Assembly: GCA_017404725.1 (NCBI GenBank)
Contig: JAFRBS010000020.1
Coordinates: 1-35,606, forward strand
Reading direction: 5' to 3'
DNA length: 35,606 nt
From: Candidatus Saccharimonadota bacterium
GTDB taxonomy: Bacteria > Patescibacteriota > Saccharimonadia > Saccharimonadales > Saccharimonadaceae
The stretch's first letter is position 1. Every line of letters begins with the position of its first letter. The notes under the pieces were generated by a model. The model was not told the DNA's origin and made no database searches. It worked only from the letters and a program-made list of their open reading frames with translations. A program made the position numbers and the translations under genes. Below are positions 1-7,727 of this stretch, in pieces.

Positions 1-317
1 GCCGTGTCTCAGTCCCAGTCTGGATGATCATCCTCTCAAACCATCTAACGATCGTCGACTTGGTGGGCCTTTACCCCGCCAACTATCTAATCGTACGCAG
101 GCCAGTCCCAAACCGCCGAAGCTTTAATCCGAAGATCACATGCGGTATTAGCCACTCTTTCGAGTAGTTATCCCTCAGTTTGGGGTCCGTTCCCACGCGT
201 TACTCAGCCGTCCGCCGCTCGTCAGCAGGTAGCAAGCTACCTCTGTTACCGCTCGACTTGCAGGTATTAGGCACGCCGCCAGCATTCATCCTGAGCCAGG
301 GTCAAACTCTCCATTAA
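1..317 (-). rRNA. rrs: 16S ribosomal RNA, 5' part (cut by window edge)
   Basis: Read on the minus strand this is the first ~317 nt of 16S rRNA. It contains AGAGTTTGACCCTGGCTCAG near 291-310 (helix 1/27F region), then GGATGAATGCTGGCGGCGTG and the V1/V2 stems, ending in the conserved ACTGGGACTGAGACACGGC near position 1. The mature 5' end (~317) is placed from the E. coli spacing of 7 nt before AGAG. The 27F site has C where the universal primer has T (GACC for GATC). The rest of the gene lies outside the window. Confidence 0.97.
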
Positions 318-385
318 AGTGTTTTGAACCTTAGTTCAACATAATGACTGACAAGTTAAATTGCACAACTAAACTGTTAAACTAC

Positions 386-395
386 TCTAAGAGCA
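386..395 (-). promoter_or_regulatory. boxA-like antitermination signal in rRNA leader
   Basis: Minus strand TGCTCTTAGA resembles the boxA consensus TGCTCTTTA and sits between the rRNA promoter and the 16S start, the usual place for Nus-factor antitermination. Confidence 0.5.
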
Positions 396-436
396 CCTGA
401 AAATACAAGATCTCGCAGCTGTTAGACTATTTCTAT

Positions 437-464
437 CTTATATCATCCGAAACGAAATGTCAAG
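437..464 (-). promoter_or_regulatory. rRNA operon promoter
   Basis: On the minus strand there is a perfect -35 TTGACA (459-464) and a -10 TATAAG (437-442) with 15 nt between them; TAAGAT, shifted by two, would give 17 nt. It lies ~120 nt upstream of the 16S 5' end, preceded by T/A-rich sequence that could act as an UP element. Confidence 0.75.
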
Positions 465-507
465 ACTTTTTTTAACTTTTTTCGACTTTTTTTGAAAAAT
501 CTTCAAA

Positions 508-969
508 TTAAGCGGCCGAAATCAGCCCGTACAGATAATACGCCACTGTTCCGATGACTAGCCCGATCAAAATCCCGACGAACGCTTGCGGCAAAGTGTG
601 CCCCTCGACCAGCTTTTGTGGCTTCGTTTTTACATTCCCATCATTTCTCGCAATCTCGTTTAGGAGTTTCCCGTGCTCCCCTACCGCATAGCGCACATTT
701 ACCGCATCATAGATAATAATCACCGACATACAAATCAAAATCACACATTCTACCGAAGTAAAGCCACGCGCCCACCCGCAGGCCGTCGCCGCTGCCACGA
801 AACTCGCCGAATGACCTGAAGGCATCCCACCCGAGCGAAACAGCCAGTAAATCACTTCTTTCCCGCTCATCTTCTCCCTCTGACGAGCCAGCGCCGTCAG
901 CAGTTTCGCGACTTGCGCAATGATAAAGCCCGAGATAAAAGATATCAGTATCAAAATCCCATCGTTCAT
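508..969 (-). CDS. YuiD/DUF212 family membrane protein (PAP2-related)
   Basis: 153 aa, the usual length for the DUF212 (YuiD) family, which is related to acid phosphatase/vanadium haloperoxidases. Visible motifs are SGGMPSGHSA (near residue 46), YDAVNVR and a late HTLPQAFVG segment. These are the histidine-bearing signatures of the family. Three to four hydrophobic segments indicate a membrane protein. The substrate is unknown; a lipid or prenyl phosphate is only a guess. The ATG lies 6 nt after a TATAAT (976-981), so the mRNA is probably leaderless. It is transcribed towards the rRNA promoter on the same strand. Confidence 0.88.
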   Translation of the reverse strand: MNDGILILISFISGFIIAQVAKLLTALARQREKMSGKEVIYWLFRSGGMPSGHSASFVAAATACGWARGFTSVECVILICMSVIIIYDAVNVRYAVGEHGKLLNEIARNDGNVKTKPQKLVEGHTLPQAFVGILIGLVIGTVAYYLYGLISAA

Positions 970-975
970 ATCTCT

Positions 976-981
976 ATTATA
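976..981 (-). promoter_or_regulatory. -10 box, probable leaderless start of the DUF212 gene
   Basis: Minus strand TATGCTATAAT followed by AGAGAT and then ATG. The expected transcription start coincides with or touches the start codon, and no ribosome binding site fits in between. Confidence 0.65.
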
Positions 982-986
982 GCATA

Positions 987-2093
987 CTATTTACGCTTTT
1001 GGTCAGACTTCTCCGAGCGGCGACGACGCGGCGCAATCATCGGCAGAACGAACCAGAATAGCGCGCCAGTCGCCCCGACCGCGACCATCCCCGAAAGTCC
1101 CAGCCACCAGAGCAAACTACCCGCCGAATTTTTCTTCGGCCCACCCAATTCTGGTACTTCCGGCACCTCTGTCGTCGCCGATATTCCCTCCGATGAAGCC
1201 GTCGTATCGGTGGTAATCCCCTCCTCTGCCTGAGATTCTACCCCAGTTTCAGTATTTTTTACAACACTTTCATTATTTACTATTACCGGCACCCCAAACG
1301 GCTTCAGAACCTCTTTTACCTCTGTTACCAGCCGCTCGACCATGACTTCCTTCGCTACCTCGACCGGCACTTCCTTCTCAATAATCTTCTCAACGATCTT
1401 CTCGACCTCTGTCGGTACCTCAACCACTCTGTCCACATATTCCACCTCCCGCGCCGGCTTCAGCTTCTTCCAGCTCTGGTCGTAAGCGCTGTAAAACGAC
1501 TCGCCGTCAGCATATTCGTCCCTGGAGCAGAACACTCCCCCCGTCTCCGCATAACCGATAGAACTCGTACACCGCGAATAATCTACCCGCCCCGCGATAA
1601 TCTTGTCCGAAAGCTCTGGCTTCTTTGTCTCAATTTTAACGACATATGTGATCACTTTCGCAGAATTGTCCGCCAAACTCACCCCCTCCGGCGCGACCAA
1701 CTCAATTTGCGCATACGGATTTCCAAAAATCGTCGCCCCATCGCTACCCCTGGCGATCGTCGTCACTCCATCCGCGCGGTTTAGCATCCCCGGAAGGTCG
1801 TCGTCGCTTACTTCCCCTAGAAAGATGTGATAATCCGTCAGATCATAATCTCGCGTCGCCGGGCTCCATCCAACATTCATGTCCCAGGCCGCCTTTATCA
1901 TATTCGCGCCTTCGTCTATCTGCGTGATATGGAAATCATTGCCATAATTTGTTTTAAAAATTTCGATTATCGGCTCCTCAGCATAAGCCAAACCATTCGC
2001 CATCAAGCCAGCCGCCCCTGCCAAGCCGGCCGCAGCCAAGCCCATAATCTTTAATTTTGTTGTTTTTGCGAATTCTCGCGTTGATTTTTCCAT
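987..2093 (-). CDS. Predicted surface-anchored protein with glutamate/valine-rich stalk
   Basis: 368 aa. An N-terminal signal peptide (hydrophobic core LKIMGLAAAGLAGAAG, likely cleavage after AYA near residue 38) is followed by a globular region of ~170 residues. Next comes a heptad-like stalk with repeated VEVP/VEK/EKI/EVPVEV units (about residues 217-265), then a low-complexity Thr/Glu linker. A C-terminal transmembrane helix (about 330-352) ends in a strongly basic tail (RRRRSEKSDQKRK). No LPXTG motif is seen. The architecture suggests a protein held in the membrane and projecting outward. No enzymatic family is recognised. The start is preceded by AAAAGGAG. It shares its promoter with ncRNA E1 and the ComM fusion gene. 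Confidence 0.8.
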   Translation of the reverse strand: MEKSTREFAKTTKLKIMGLAAAGLAGAAGLMANGLAYAEEPIIEIFKTNYGNDFHITQIDEGANMIKAAWDMNVGWSPATRDYDLTDYHIFLGEVSDDDLPGMLNRADGVTTIARGSDGATIFGNPYAQIELVAPEGVSLADNSAKVITYVVKIETKKPELSDKIIAGRVDYSRCTSSIGYAETGGVFCSRDEYADGESFYSAYDQSWKKLKPAREVEYVDRVVEVPTEVEKIVEKIIEKEVPVEVAKEVMVERLVTEVKEVLKPFGVPVIVNNESVVKNTETGVESQAEEGITTDTTASSEGISATTEVPEVPELGGPKKNSAGSLLWWLGLSGMVAVGATGALFWFVLPMIAPRRRRSEKSDQKRK

Positions 2094-2124
2094 AAAAACT
2101 CCTTTTAATTTATTTTACTTCGCG

Positions 2125-2154
2125 AGTATATAACATATTTTGAAATTTTTACAA
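2125..2154 (-). promoter_or_regulatory. Promoter of the surface protein gene (shared module)
   Basis: Minus strand CCTCTTGTAAAAATTT with -35 TTGTAA (2149-2154), an 18-nt spacer and -10 TATACT (2125-2130). The block from CCTC to TATACT is almost identical to those at 2332-2361 and 15488-15517. Confidence 0.75.
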
Positions 2155-2190
2155 GAGGTTTAAGCGACAAAATTTTGTTTTGCAGTTCTC

Positions 2191-2220
2191 TTGTAAATTT
2201 CTCTTGATTTGTGCTATAAT
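2191..2220 (+). promoter_or_regulatory. Promoter for a short plus-strand transcript
   Basis: TTGTAA (2191-2196), 18-nt spacer, TATAAT (2215-2220). No ORF follows. The first terminator-like hairpin is at 2304-2344, so the product would be an RNA of ~115 nt (about 2227-2344) of unknown role. Confidence 0.6.
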
Positions 2221-2303
2221 TAAAGATTTTACCTCAACCTAGGCTAACAGGGACGAAAAAGCGACCAATAAAAATCCGCTTCAAATTACCTCTGTTCAAG
2301 TAT

Positions 2304-2344
2304 TTTTTTACAACATTTGGCAAAAAGCCTCTTGTAATTTTTTT
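2304..2344 (+). terminator. Terminator-like hairpin overlapping the next promoter
   Basis: TTACAA and TTGTAA flank an inner GGC-AAAAA-GCC hairpin, followed by seven T. The right arm TTGTAA is at the same time the -35 box of the promoter at 2332-2361, so ending one RNA and starting the next use the same bases. Confidence 0.6.
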
Positions 2345-2361
2345 CAAATATGTTATATACT
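2332..2361 (+). promoter_or_regulatory. Promoter of ncRNA E1 (shared module)
   Basis: TTGTAA (2332-2337), 18-nt spacer, TATACT (2356-2361). Predicted start near 2368. The sequence from position ~2302 to 2362 matches the ComM fusion promoter region (~15457-15519) at most positions, including the GGCAAAAA core between the inverted arms. Confidence 0.75.
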
Positions 2362-2367
2362 AGGCGC

Positions 2368-2655
2368 GTGTTGGCACCTTTAGTGTTCAGAAAATTGAAA
2401 TCCAGCGGCGTACGCGCGGGTGTGGACCTACAGCGTAAAAACTGCGAGGGGGTTTCAATGAACGACGATTCTAGATAAGTTAGAAACTCTCGGAAAGGAG
2501 AGAAAATGAGATTTGGGCTAGACTATTAGGCTTAAAGCTTGTTGTAACCCTGAAAAGAGTTAAAACTAAAAAATCTAGTCACCGATAACGGCGACTAGAT
2601 CACCAACACGAAGGTAAGTTTTCTAGAGGCTTGCCTTCTATGATTTCATTATACG
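2368..2655 (+). ncRNA. Structured ncRNA element E1 (paralogue of E2), unknown family
   Basis: Gene-free stretch with its own promoter that aligns from end to end with element E2 at 7415-7708. Identical or near-identical blocks occur in the same order: GCGCGGGTGTGG (2414-2425), CTGCGAGG, AACG-C-ATTCTAG, GAAAGGAGA, CTAAAAAAT, TCACCAAC. A closing stem reads TTGAAA/TTTCAA here (2395-2400 with 2453-2458) and TTGAGG/CCTCAA in E2, a compensatory change. Downstream hairpins are TCTAGTC/GACTAGA (~2573-2598) and GAAGGTAAG/CTTGCCTTC (2610-2638), the latter with a CTAGAG loop that can pair with the conserved TTCTAG. It is convergent with gyrA and ends in a weak U-rich tail. I do not recognise a known RNA family. 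Confidence 0.7.
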
Positions 2656-2697
2656 AAAACATAACGATTTTGTAAAGACAAATCGCCCAGTTTCGTA

Positions 2698-5259
2698 CTA
2701 TTTCTCGCCGTCTTTGTCTTCTTCCTCGTCCTCAGGCAAAATCCCGATCGACGCAACCGTGTCCCCATCGCTCATCTTCATAATGCGAACCCCCTGCGTT
2801 GCGCGACCAAGCGTTGGAATCTCCTCTGTCGCGACCCGAATCGCCTGACCCTTAGTGGACATCATAATCACCTCTTTAGCGTTCGGCTCCAAGGTATGAA
2901 CCGCTACGATCGGGCCAGTCTTCGCCGTAACTGAAGCAACTTTAATCCCGACGCCGCCGCGGCGATGCTCAGGGAAGTTCACCACCTCTGTCGCCTTACC
3001 GTAGCCGTTCGCCGAAACCGCGATTAACTTCTGATTTTCCGGATCGGTAACGACGTCCATCCCGACTAGCTCATCCTTCGGGCGAAGCCGCATGCCGCGA
3101 ACCCCCCTAGCCGCACGACCCATCGCGCGAACCTCAGATTCGTTAAAACGTAGCGCCTGACCAGCCGAGGTAGAAACTACAATATCAGAGGAGCCAGTCG
3201 TCCCCTTGACCCACTTCAGCTCGTCGCCCTCGTCCAGTTTAATCGTAATTAAACCATTCGTGCGGATATTCTCGTAGTCGGAAAGCGAAGTCTTCTTGAC
3301 CGTACCCTTCTTCGTCGCCATAAACAGGAACCCGTTCGGACCAGCCTCTGACCCCTGTTTAATAATCGCGGTGATCTTCTCCTCAGGGTGCATATTCAGG
3401 ACATTAACCGCCGCCGTGCCCTTCGCCGCCAGCGAAGCCTGTGGCACTTCGTAAGCCTTCAAACGGAAGATTCGCCCCTGGGAAGTAAAGAATAGCAGGA
3501 AGTCGTGCGAGTTCGCCGTAACGATCTGCGCAATCACATCCTCTTCCTTCGTCGTCATCCCACGCTTACCTTTGCCACCCCTGTTCTGCTTCCTAAAATC
3601 GTTCTGCGGCACACGCTTGATGTAGTTTTCAGAGGTCAGCAAAATCACGCTCTCTTCCTCTGGAATTAGCTCTTCCTCAGAGAATTTGCCAACTTCGTGA
3701 TTGATAATCTTCGAGCGGCGTTTATCGCCATACTTCTCCTTAAGCGCGATCAGCTCGGTCTTGATCAGGTTCAAAATCTCCTGTTCATCCGCCAAAATCG
3801 CCTCCAGCTTCTTGATCAGCTCGTGAAGCTCTTTCAGCTCTTCCTCAATCTTATCACGCTCCAACCCCTGTAAACGACGCAGTTGCATCGCCAAAATCGC
3901 CGCCGCCTGAATCTCAGAGAGGCCAAACTTCTTCATGAGTTGTTTGTCCGCATCATCATAAGAGGCGCGAATCGTCGCAATCACTTCGTCAATATTATCT
4001 AGCGCAATCTTCAAACCTTCGAGAATATGTGCGCGTTCTTTCGCTTTCTTGAGCTCAAACTCAGTCCTGCGGCGCACCACCTTCTGACGGTGTTTGATGA
4101 ACTCCGCAAGAATCTCTTTCAGCCCTAAGATCCGCGGCTGTACCCCGTCAACCAGAGCCAGCATATTATAGTGGAAAGTCGTCTGAAGCGCGGTCATCTT
4201 ATAGAGCTGGTTTAGAATCTTCTTCGGGAAAGCGTCTTTCTTAAGCTCAACCACGACCCGAATCTTACCTCTAGCCGACTCGTCGCGCGCCCCTGCGATA
4301 TGATCCAGCTTCTTCGCCATCACTAGCTCGCCGACCTTGTCCACGAACGCTTCCTTGCTCATACCGTATGGCACCTCTGTAATCACGATGTTATAGCGGC
4401 CACCTTTTCTCTCCTCAATGTTCGCCACGGCCCGAATCGTTACCGACCCCTTACCAGTTGCATAGGCCTGTTTCATCGGCGTACCGCCGTAAACTTCTGC
4501 CCCTGTTGGGAAATCTGGACCCTTAACATACTGCATCAGCCCGTCCAGCGAAATCTCCGGATCATCAATCTGAGCCACGGTCGCGTCGATCAACTCACCG
4601 AGATTATGCGGCGGAATATTCGTCGCCATACCGACCGCGATACCCATCTGGCCGTTCAAGAGAATATTCGGTACTGCCGCCGGCAAAACTACCGGCTCCT
4701 GCTCAGTTCCATCGAAGTTATCACGAAAATCAACGGTATCTTTCTCAATATCAGTCAGCAGTTCCGCGCCGATTTTATCCATGCGCGCCTCTGTATAACG
4801 ATAGGCCGCCGGCTCATCACCATCCATCGAACCGAAGTTACCTTGCCCCTCAATCAGGGTGTAGCGCATCTTCCAAGGCTGCGCCAGGTTCACCATCGCC
4901 ATATAGATAGAAGAGTCACCGTGTGGGTGGTATTTACCCATGACATCACCGACGATACGCGCCGATTTTACGGTCGCGTGCGGGGCCTTCCAGCCATTTT
5001 TATTCATCGTATAGAGGATACGACGGTTTACCGGTTTAAGACCATCACGCACATCAGGGAGCGCACGGTCGATAATCACCGACATAGAATACTTTAGGAA
5101 GTACTCTTCCATCGTGGACTCAACACCACGATTCTCAATTCCGTCAACGACCTCACCTTCTTCAGCAGGATTGCTATCTAAGACCTCTTCTGGCGCCTCT
5201 GGTGCGCTCTCAGGGGTATTTTCCGCGGGGTTATTCTTTAATTTATCATCTTCTGCCAT
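2698..5259 (-). CDS. gyrA: DNA gyrase subunit A
   Basis: 853 aa, slightly shorter than E. coli GyrA (875). Catalytic core: HPHGDSS near residue 111, catalytic Tyr155 in AAYRYTEARM, then the tower/coiled-coil region. The GyrA box reads QNRGGKG at the start of the C-terminal beta-pinwheel, which marks it as GyrA rather than ParC. About 45 acidic, low-complexity residues precede the conserved start. Residue 116 is Ser (E. coli Ser83), but residue 120 is Met where E. coli has Asp87 and most bacteria have Asp or Glu. With GyrB it forms the A2B2 enzyme that introduces negative supercoils. It starts 9 nt after the gyrB stop with AAGGAGG in the gap, so the two are co-transcribed. Confidence 0.98.
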   Translation of the reverse strand: MAEDDKLKNNPAENTPESAPEAPEEVLDSNPAEEGEVVDGIENRGVESTMEEYFLKYSMSVIIDRALPDVRDGLKPVNRRILYTMNKNGWKAPHATVKSARIVGDVMGKYHPHGDSSIYMAMVNLAQPWKMRYTLIEGQGNFGSMDGDEPAAYRYTEARMDKIGAELLTDIEKDTVDFRDNFDGTEQEPVVLPAAVPNILLNGQMGIAVGMATNIPPHNLGELIDATVAQIDDPEISLDGLMQYVKGPDFPTGAEVYGGTPMKQAYATGKGSVTIRAVANIEERKGGRYNIVITEVPYGMSKEAFVDKVGELVMAKKLDHIAGARDESARGKIRVVVELKKDAFPKKILNQLYKMTALQTTFHYNMLALVDGVQPRILGLKEILAEFIKHRQKVVRRRTEFELKKAKERAHILEGLKIALDNIDEVIATIRASYDDADKQLMKKFGLSEIQAAAILAMQLRRLQGLERDKIEEELKELHELIKKLEAILADEQEILNLIKTELIALKEKYGDKRRSKIINHEVGKFSEEELIPEEESVILLTSENYIKRVPQNDFRKQNRGGKGKRGMTTKEEDVIAQIVTANSHDFLLFFTSQGRIFRLKAYEVPQASLAAKGTAAVNVLNMHPEEKITAIIKQGSEAGPNGFLFMATKKGTVKKTSLSDYENIRTNGLITIKLDEGDELKWVKGTTGSSDIVVSTSAGQALRFNESEVRAMGRAARGVRGMRLRPKDELVGMDVVTDPENQKLIAVSANGYGKATEVVNFPEHRRGGVGIKVASVTAKTGPIVAVHTLEPNAKEVIMMSTKGQAIRVATEEIPTLGRATQGVRIMKMSDGDTVASIGILPEDEEEDKDGEK

Positions 5260-5268
5260 ACTTCCTCC

Positions 5269-7251
5269 TTAAAAGTCCAAATCATCCAAATTAACACTCG
5301 CCGCTCCAGCCTGAATGAAGTTTTTACGAAGATCGACCTGATCCCCCATCAGCTTCGTAAATACGGCGTCTGCCTTTTCTGCGTCATCAATATGTACCTG
5401 AACGAGAATGCGATTCTCCGGATCCATTGTCGTCTCCCAGAGCTGCTTCGCATCCATTTCACCCAAACCTTTGAACCGCTGTTGTGCGGTATAACCGGCT
5501 TGTTTGAATCGCTCCTGATTCTCGTCAATCTTCGTACCATTCGCGCGCTTTTCCTCAATCTTCTCTGTCAACTTCTTTTCCAGCGCGACCTCGTCATACA
5601 TATAATCAATCTTCCTGGTATTCCCTGTCCCCTTAATCAGGCCGAACAGCGGCGGTTTCGCCAAATAAACGTGTCCCTCAGAGATTACCTCTGGCATATA
5701 GCGGAAGAAGAAGGTCATGAGAAGCGTTGCGATATGCAGACCATCGACATCAGCATCGGTCATAAACACAATCTTGTCATAACGAAGTCCCGAAATATCA
5801 AACTGATCGCCGATTCCGACCCCTAGACCCTTAATCAGAGAAACCAGCTCTTGGTTCGCGAGCATCTTATCTAGGCGTGCGCGCTCGGTGTTGAGCACCT
5901 TACCACGAAGCGGCAAAATCGCCTGAATCTTCGGGTTGCGCCCCTCTTTCGCCGAGCCAGCCGCCGAGTTACCCTCTACGATAAAGAGCTCACACTCGGA
6001 TCGATCACGAGAGCTACAATCCGCCAGCTTCGAAGGCAGGTTAAGCCCCTCAAACGCCCCCTTACGAATAACGTTATCACGCGCCGCCCGCGCCGCTTTA
6101 CGCGCCCGCGCCGCGAGAGTCGCCTTCTGGACGATCTTCTTCGCAATCTGTGGGTTCTCCTCAAGATAATAGCCGAAATATTCGCTCATTACCTTATCAA
6201 CGTAACCACGAGCCTCTGGGTTACCGAGTTTATTCTTCGTCTGACCCTCGAACTCTGGGTTAGAGAGTTTAATCAAGATAACCGCAGTCAGACCTTCCTT
6301 AATATCATCCCCTGTTAGGTTATCTTCCTTCTCCTTAAGAAGCCCAGATTTACGAGCATAGTCGTTGATCGTACGGTTTAGAGCTGTTCTGAAACCGACT
6401 ACGTGCGTACCACCATCAGGGGTAAGAACGTTGTTCACGAATGGTTTCATCGTTTCGGCGTAACTATCATTATATTGCACGGCGATTTCTACGCCCGCGG
6501 TTTCATCCTGTTTGTCGACATAGAAGATGTCGTCGCCAAGTACCTCTTTACCGTTGTTCAAGCGTTTAATGTAGCTACGAATCCCACCTTCGAAGTAGAA
6601 GGTCTCTCTCGCCCCTGTTCGCTCGTCGGCAGTCGCGATCACGACCCCTTTAGTCAGATAAGCTTGATGTCTTGCATAAGATAATACCCAGTTGAAATCA
6701 ATTTTTGTTCCGCCCTTGAAGATTTTCTCATCAGGGTAAAAAGTGATAGATGTTCCCCGCTTCTCGGTTTTCCCGGTAACCTGCAAGTCCGAAGTTGGTT
6801 TACCGGTGTCAAATTCAATGTGGTGGATCTTTCCATCCCTGTAAACTTCCGCCACCATCCGCGTAGATAGCGCGTTCACAACCGAAGAACCGACGCCATG
6901 AAGACCAGAGGAGGTCTTATAGCCACCATCACCAAACTTACCACCGGCGTGAAGCACGGTCAAAACCGTTTCTAGCGTAGATTTCTTAGTTTTAGGGTGA
7001 ATATCAACCGGGATACCACGCCCGTTATCTTCGACCTTTACTCCCCCATCTGCCTGGACTGTAATCTCAATCTTCGTACAGTATCCTGCGATCGCCTCAT
7101 CAATCGAGTTGTCCGCGATTTCCTTAATCAAGTGATGTAGACCGTCGTAACCTGTCGAACCGATATACATACCCGGACGGACTCGGACTGCTTCTAGTCC
7201 TTCCAAAACCCGAATTTCAGAGCTGTCGTAATTATTAGCATTGTCTGCCAC
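5269..7251 (-). CDS. gyrB: DNA gyrase subunit B
   Basis: 660 aa. The GHKL ATPase part carries the ADNSIDEA, DNGRGIPVD and GGKFGDGGYKTSSGLHGVG signatures. The TOPRIM part carries EGNSAAGSA, PLRGKVLN and MTDADVDG, followed by RFKGLGEM. It lacks the ~165-residue insert of E. coli GyrB and so has the short form typical of most bacteria. The start codon is GTG (7249-7251), preceded by GAGGT 7 nt upstream. It is the first gene of the gyrB-gyrA operon with a promoter at 7287-7315. It provides the ATP-driven gate of gyrase. Confidence 0.98.
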   Translation of the reverse strand: MADNANNYDSSEIRVLEGLEAVRVRPGMYIGSTGYDGLHHLIKEIADNSIDEAIAGYCTKIEITVQADGGVKVEDNGRGIPVDIHPKTKKSTLETVLTVLHAGGKFGDGGYKTSSGLHGVGSSVVNALSTRMVAEVYRDGKIHHIEFDTGKPTSDLQVTGKTEKRGTSITFYPDEKIFKGGTKIDFNWVLSYARHQAYLTKGVVIATADERTGARETFYFEGGIRSYIKRLNNGKEVLGDDIFYVDKQDETAGVEIAVQYNDSYAETMKPFVNNVLTPDGGTHVVGFRTALNRTINDYARKSGLLKEKEDNLTGDDIKEGLTAVILIKLSNPEFEGQTKNKLGNPEARGYVDKVMSEYFGYYLEENPQIAKKIVQKATLAARARKAARAARDNVIRKGAFEGLNLPSKLADCSSRDRSECELFIVEGNSAAGSAKEGRNPKIQAILPLRGKVLNTERARLDKMLANQELVSLIKGLGVGIGDQFDISGLRYDKIVFMTDADVDGLHIATLLMTFFFRYMPEVISEGHVYLAKPPLFGLIKGTGNTRKIDYMYDEVALEKKLTEKIEEKRANGTKIDENQERFKQAGYTAQQRFKGLGEMDAKQLWETTMDPENRILVQVHIDDAEKADAVFTKLMGDQVDLRKNFIQAGAASVNLDDLDF

Positions 7252-7286
7252 TGGAATTACCTCACTTTTTTATTAATATTACCCCT

Positions 7287-7315
7287 ATTTTACACCGAAC
7301 TCTGAAAAAATTCAA
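7287..7315 (-). promoter_or_regulatory. gyrB-gyrA promoter
   Basis: Minus strand TTGAAT (7310-7315), 17-nt spacer, TAAAAT (7287-7292), 36 nt upstream of the GTG start with a GAGGT ribosome binding site. Confidence 0.7.
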
Positions 7316-7378
7316 GCGATAAAAGATAATATATCAATATATTTCAGATAGATAACAGAGGCCAAGCATTTTTTGTGC

Positions 7379-7408
7379 TTGTAAAAATTTGACAAAGTAT
7401 GCTATAAT
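7379..7408 (+). promoter_or_regulatory. Promoter of ncRNA E2
   Basis: CTTGTAAAAATTT containing -35 TTGTAA (7379-7384), 18-nt spacer, -10 TATAAT (7403-7408). Same -35 style and spacing as the E1 promoter, with a consensus -10. Confidence 0.75.
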
Positions 7409-7414
7409 GGACGA

Positions 7415-7708
7415 CGTTTGGTTCGTTAAAATTTTTTAGGGGTGAAATTGAGGCGCGGGTGTGGCTTGCGCTAGAGCTACGCTCAAAAGCTGCGAGGCTC
7501 CTCAATAAACGGCTATTCTAGTTGCGCTAAAGGCGCTTAGAAAGGAGATGCCTATGACTATCACGCTAGAAATTGCGCGCATAATCTTCCGTGTCGGCCT
7601 GAAAGTTGCCAAACCTAAAAAATGATTAGTTACCCGTAAAGGATAACTAATCACCAACCAAACATGGGAGTTATGTTACTAGAGCATAACTTTCCTGTCA
7701 TTATTTTA
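7415..7708 (+). ncRNA. Structured ncRNA element E2 (paralogue of E1), unknown family
   Basis: Second copy of the E1 element, ~294 nt, in the gap between gyrB and an antitoxin gene that are both on the other strand. Same block order as E1: GCGCGGGTGTGG (7453-7464), CTGCGAGG, AACGGCTATTCTAG, GAAAGGAGA, CTAAAAAAT, TCACCAAC. Stems: TTGAGG/CCTCAA (7448-7453 with 7500-7505), GATTAGTTA/TAACTAATC (~7623-7652) and a last hairpin at ~7666-7695 with an ACTAGAG loop. The last two stems differ in sequence from E1 but keep pairing, which supports selection on RNA structure. It contains a good ribosome binding site and a 23-codon ORF. Confidence 0.72.
7554..7625 (+). CDS. Possible 23-aa cationic peptide inside ncRNA E2
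   Basis: ATG at 7554 lies 6 nt after AAAGGAG. The ORF starts MTITLEIARIIFR and ends GLKVAKPKK, giving a short hydrophobic stretch with a basic tail. The E1 element has a matching ribosome binding site and ATG (2506), but that frame stops after 7 codons; a related peptide (WARLLGLKL to LKRVKTKK) sits in another frame up to 2588. It could be a leader peptide, a type I toxin-like peptide, or incidental to RNA structure. Confidence 0.4.
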   Translation: MTITLEIARIIFRVGLKVAKPKK

Positions 7709-7727
7709 TCATAGGCGAAATCTCGCG

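Noticed and set aside
2368-2655. E1/E2 as T-box, riboswitch or second tmRNA
   Set aside because: No downstream gene on the same strand, no T-box UGGN antiterminator, and no tRNA-like acceptor stem or CCA end.
4606-5097. Plus-strand 163-aa ORF within gyrA
   Set aside because: Antisense shadow of a highly conserved gene, without promoter or ribosome binding site.
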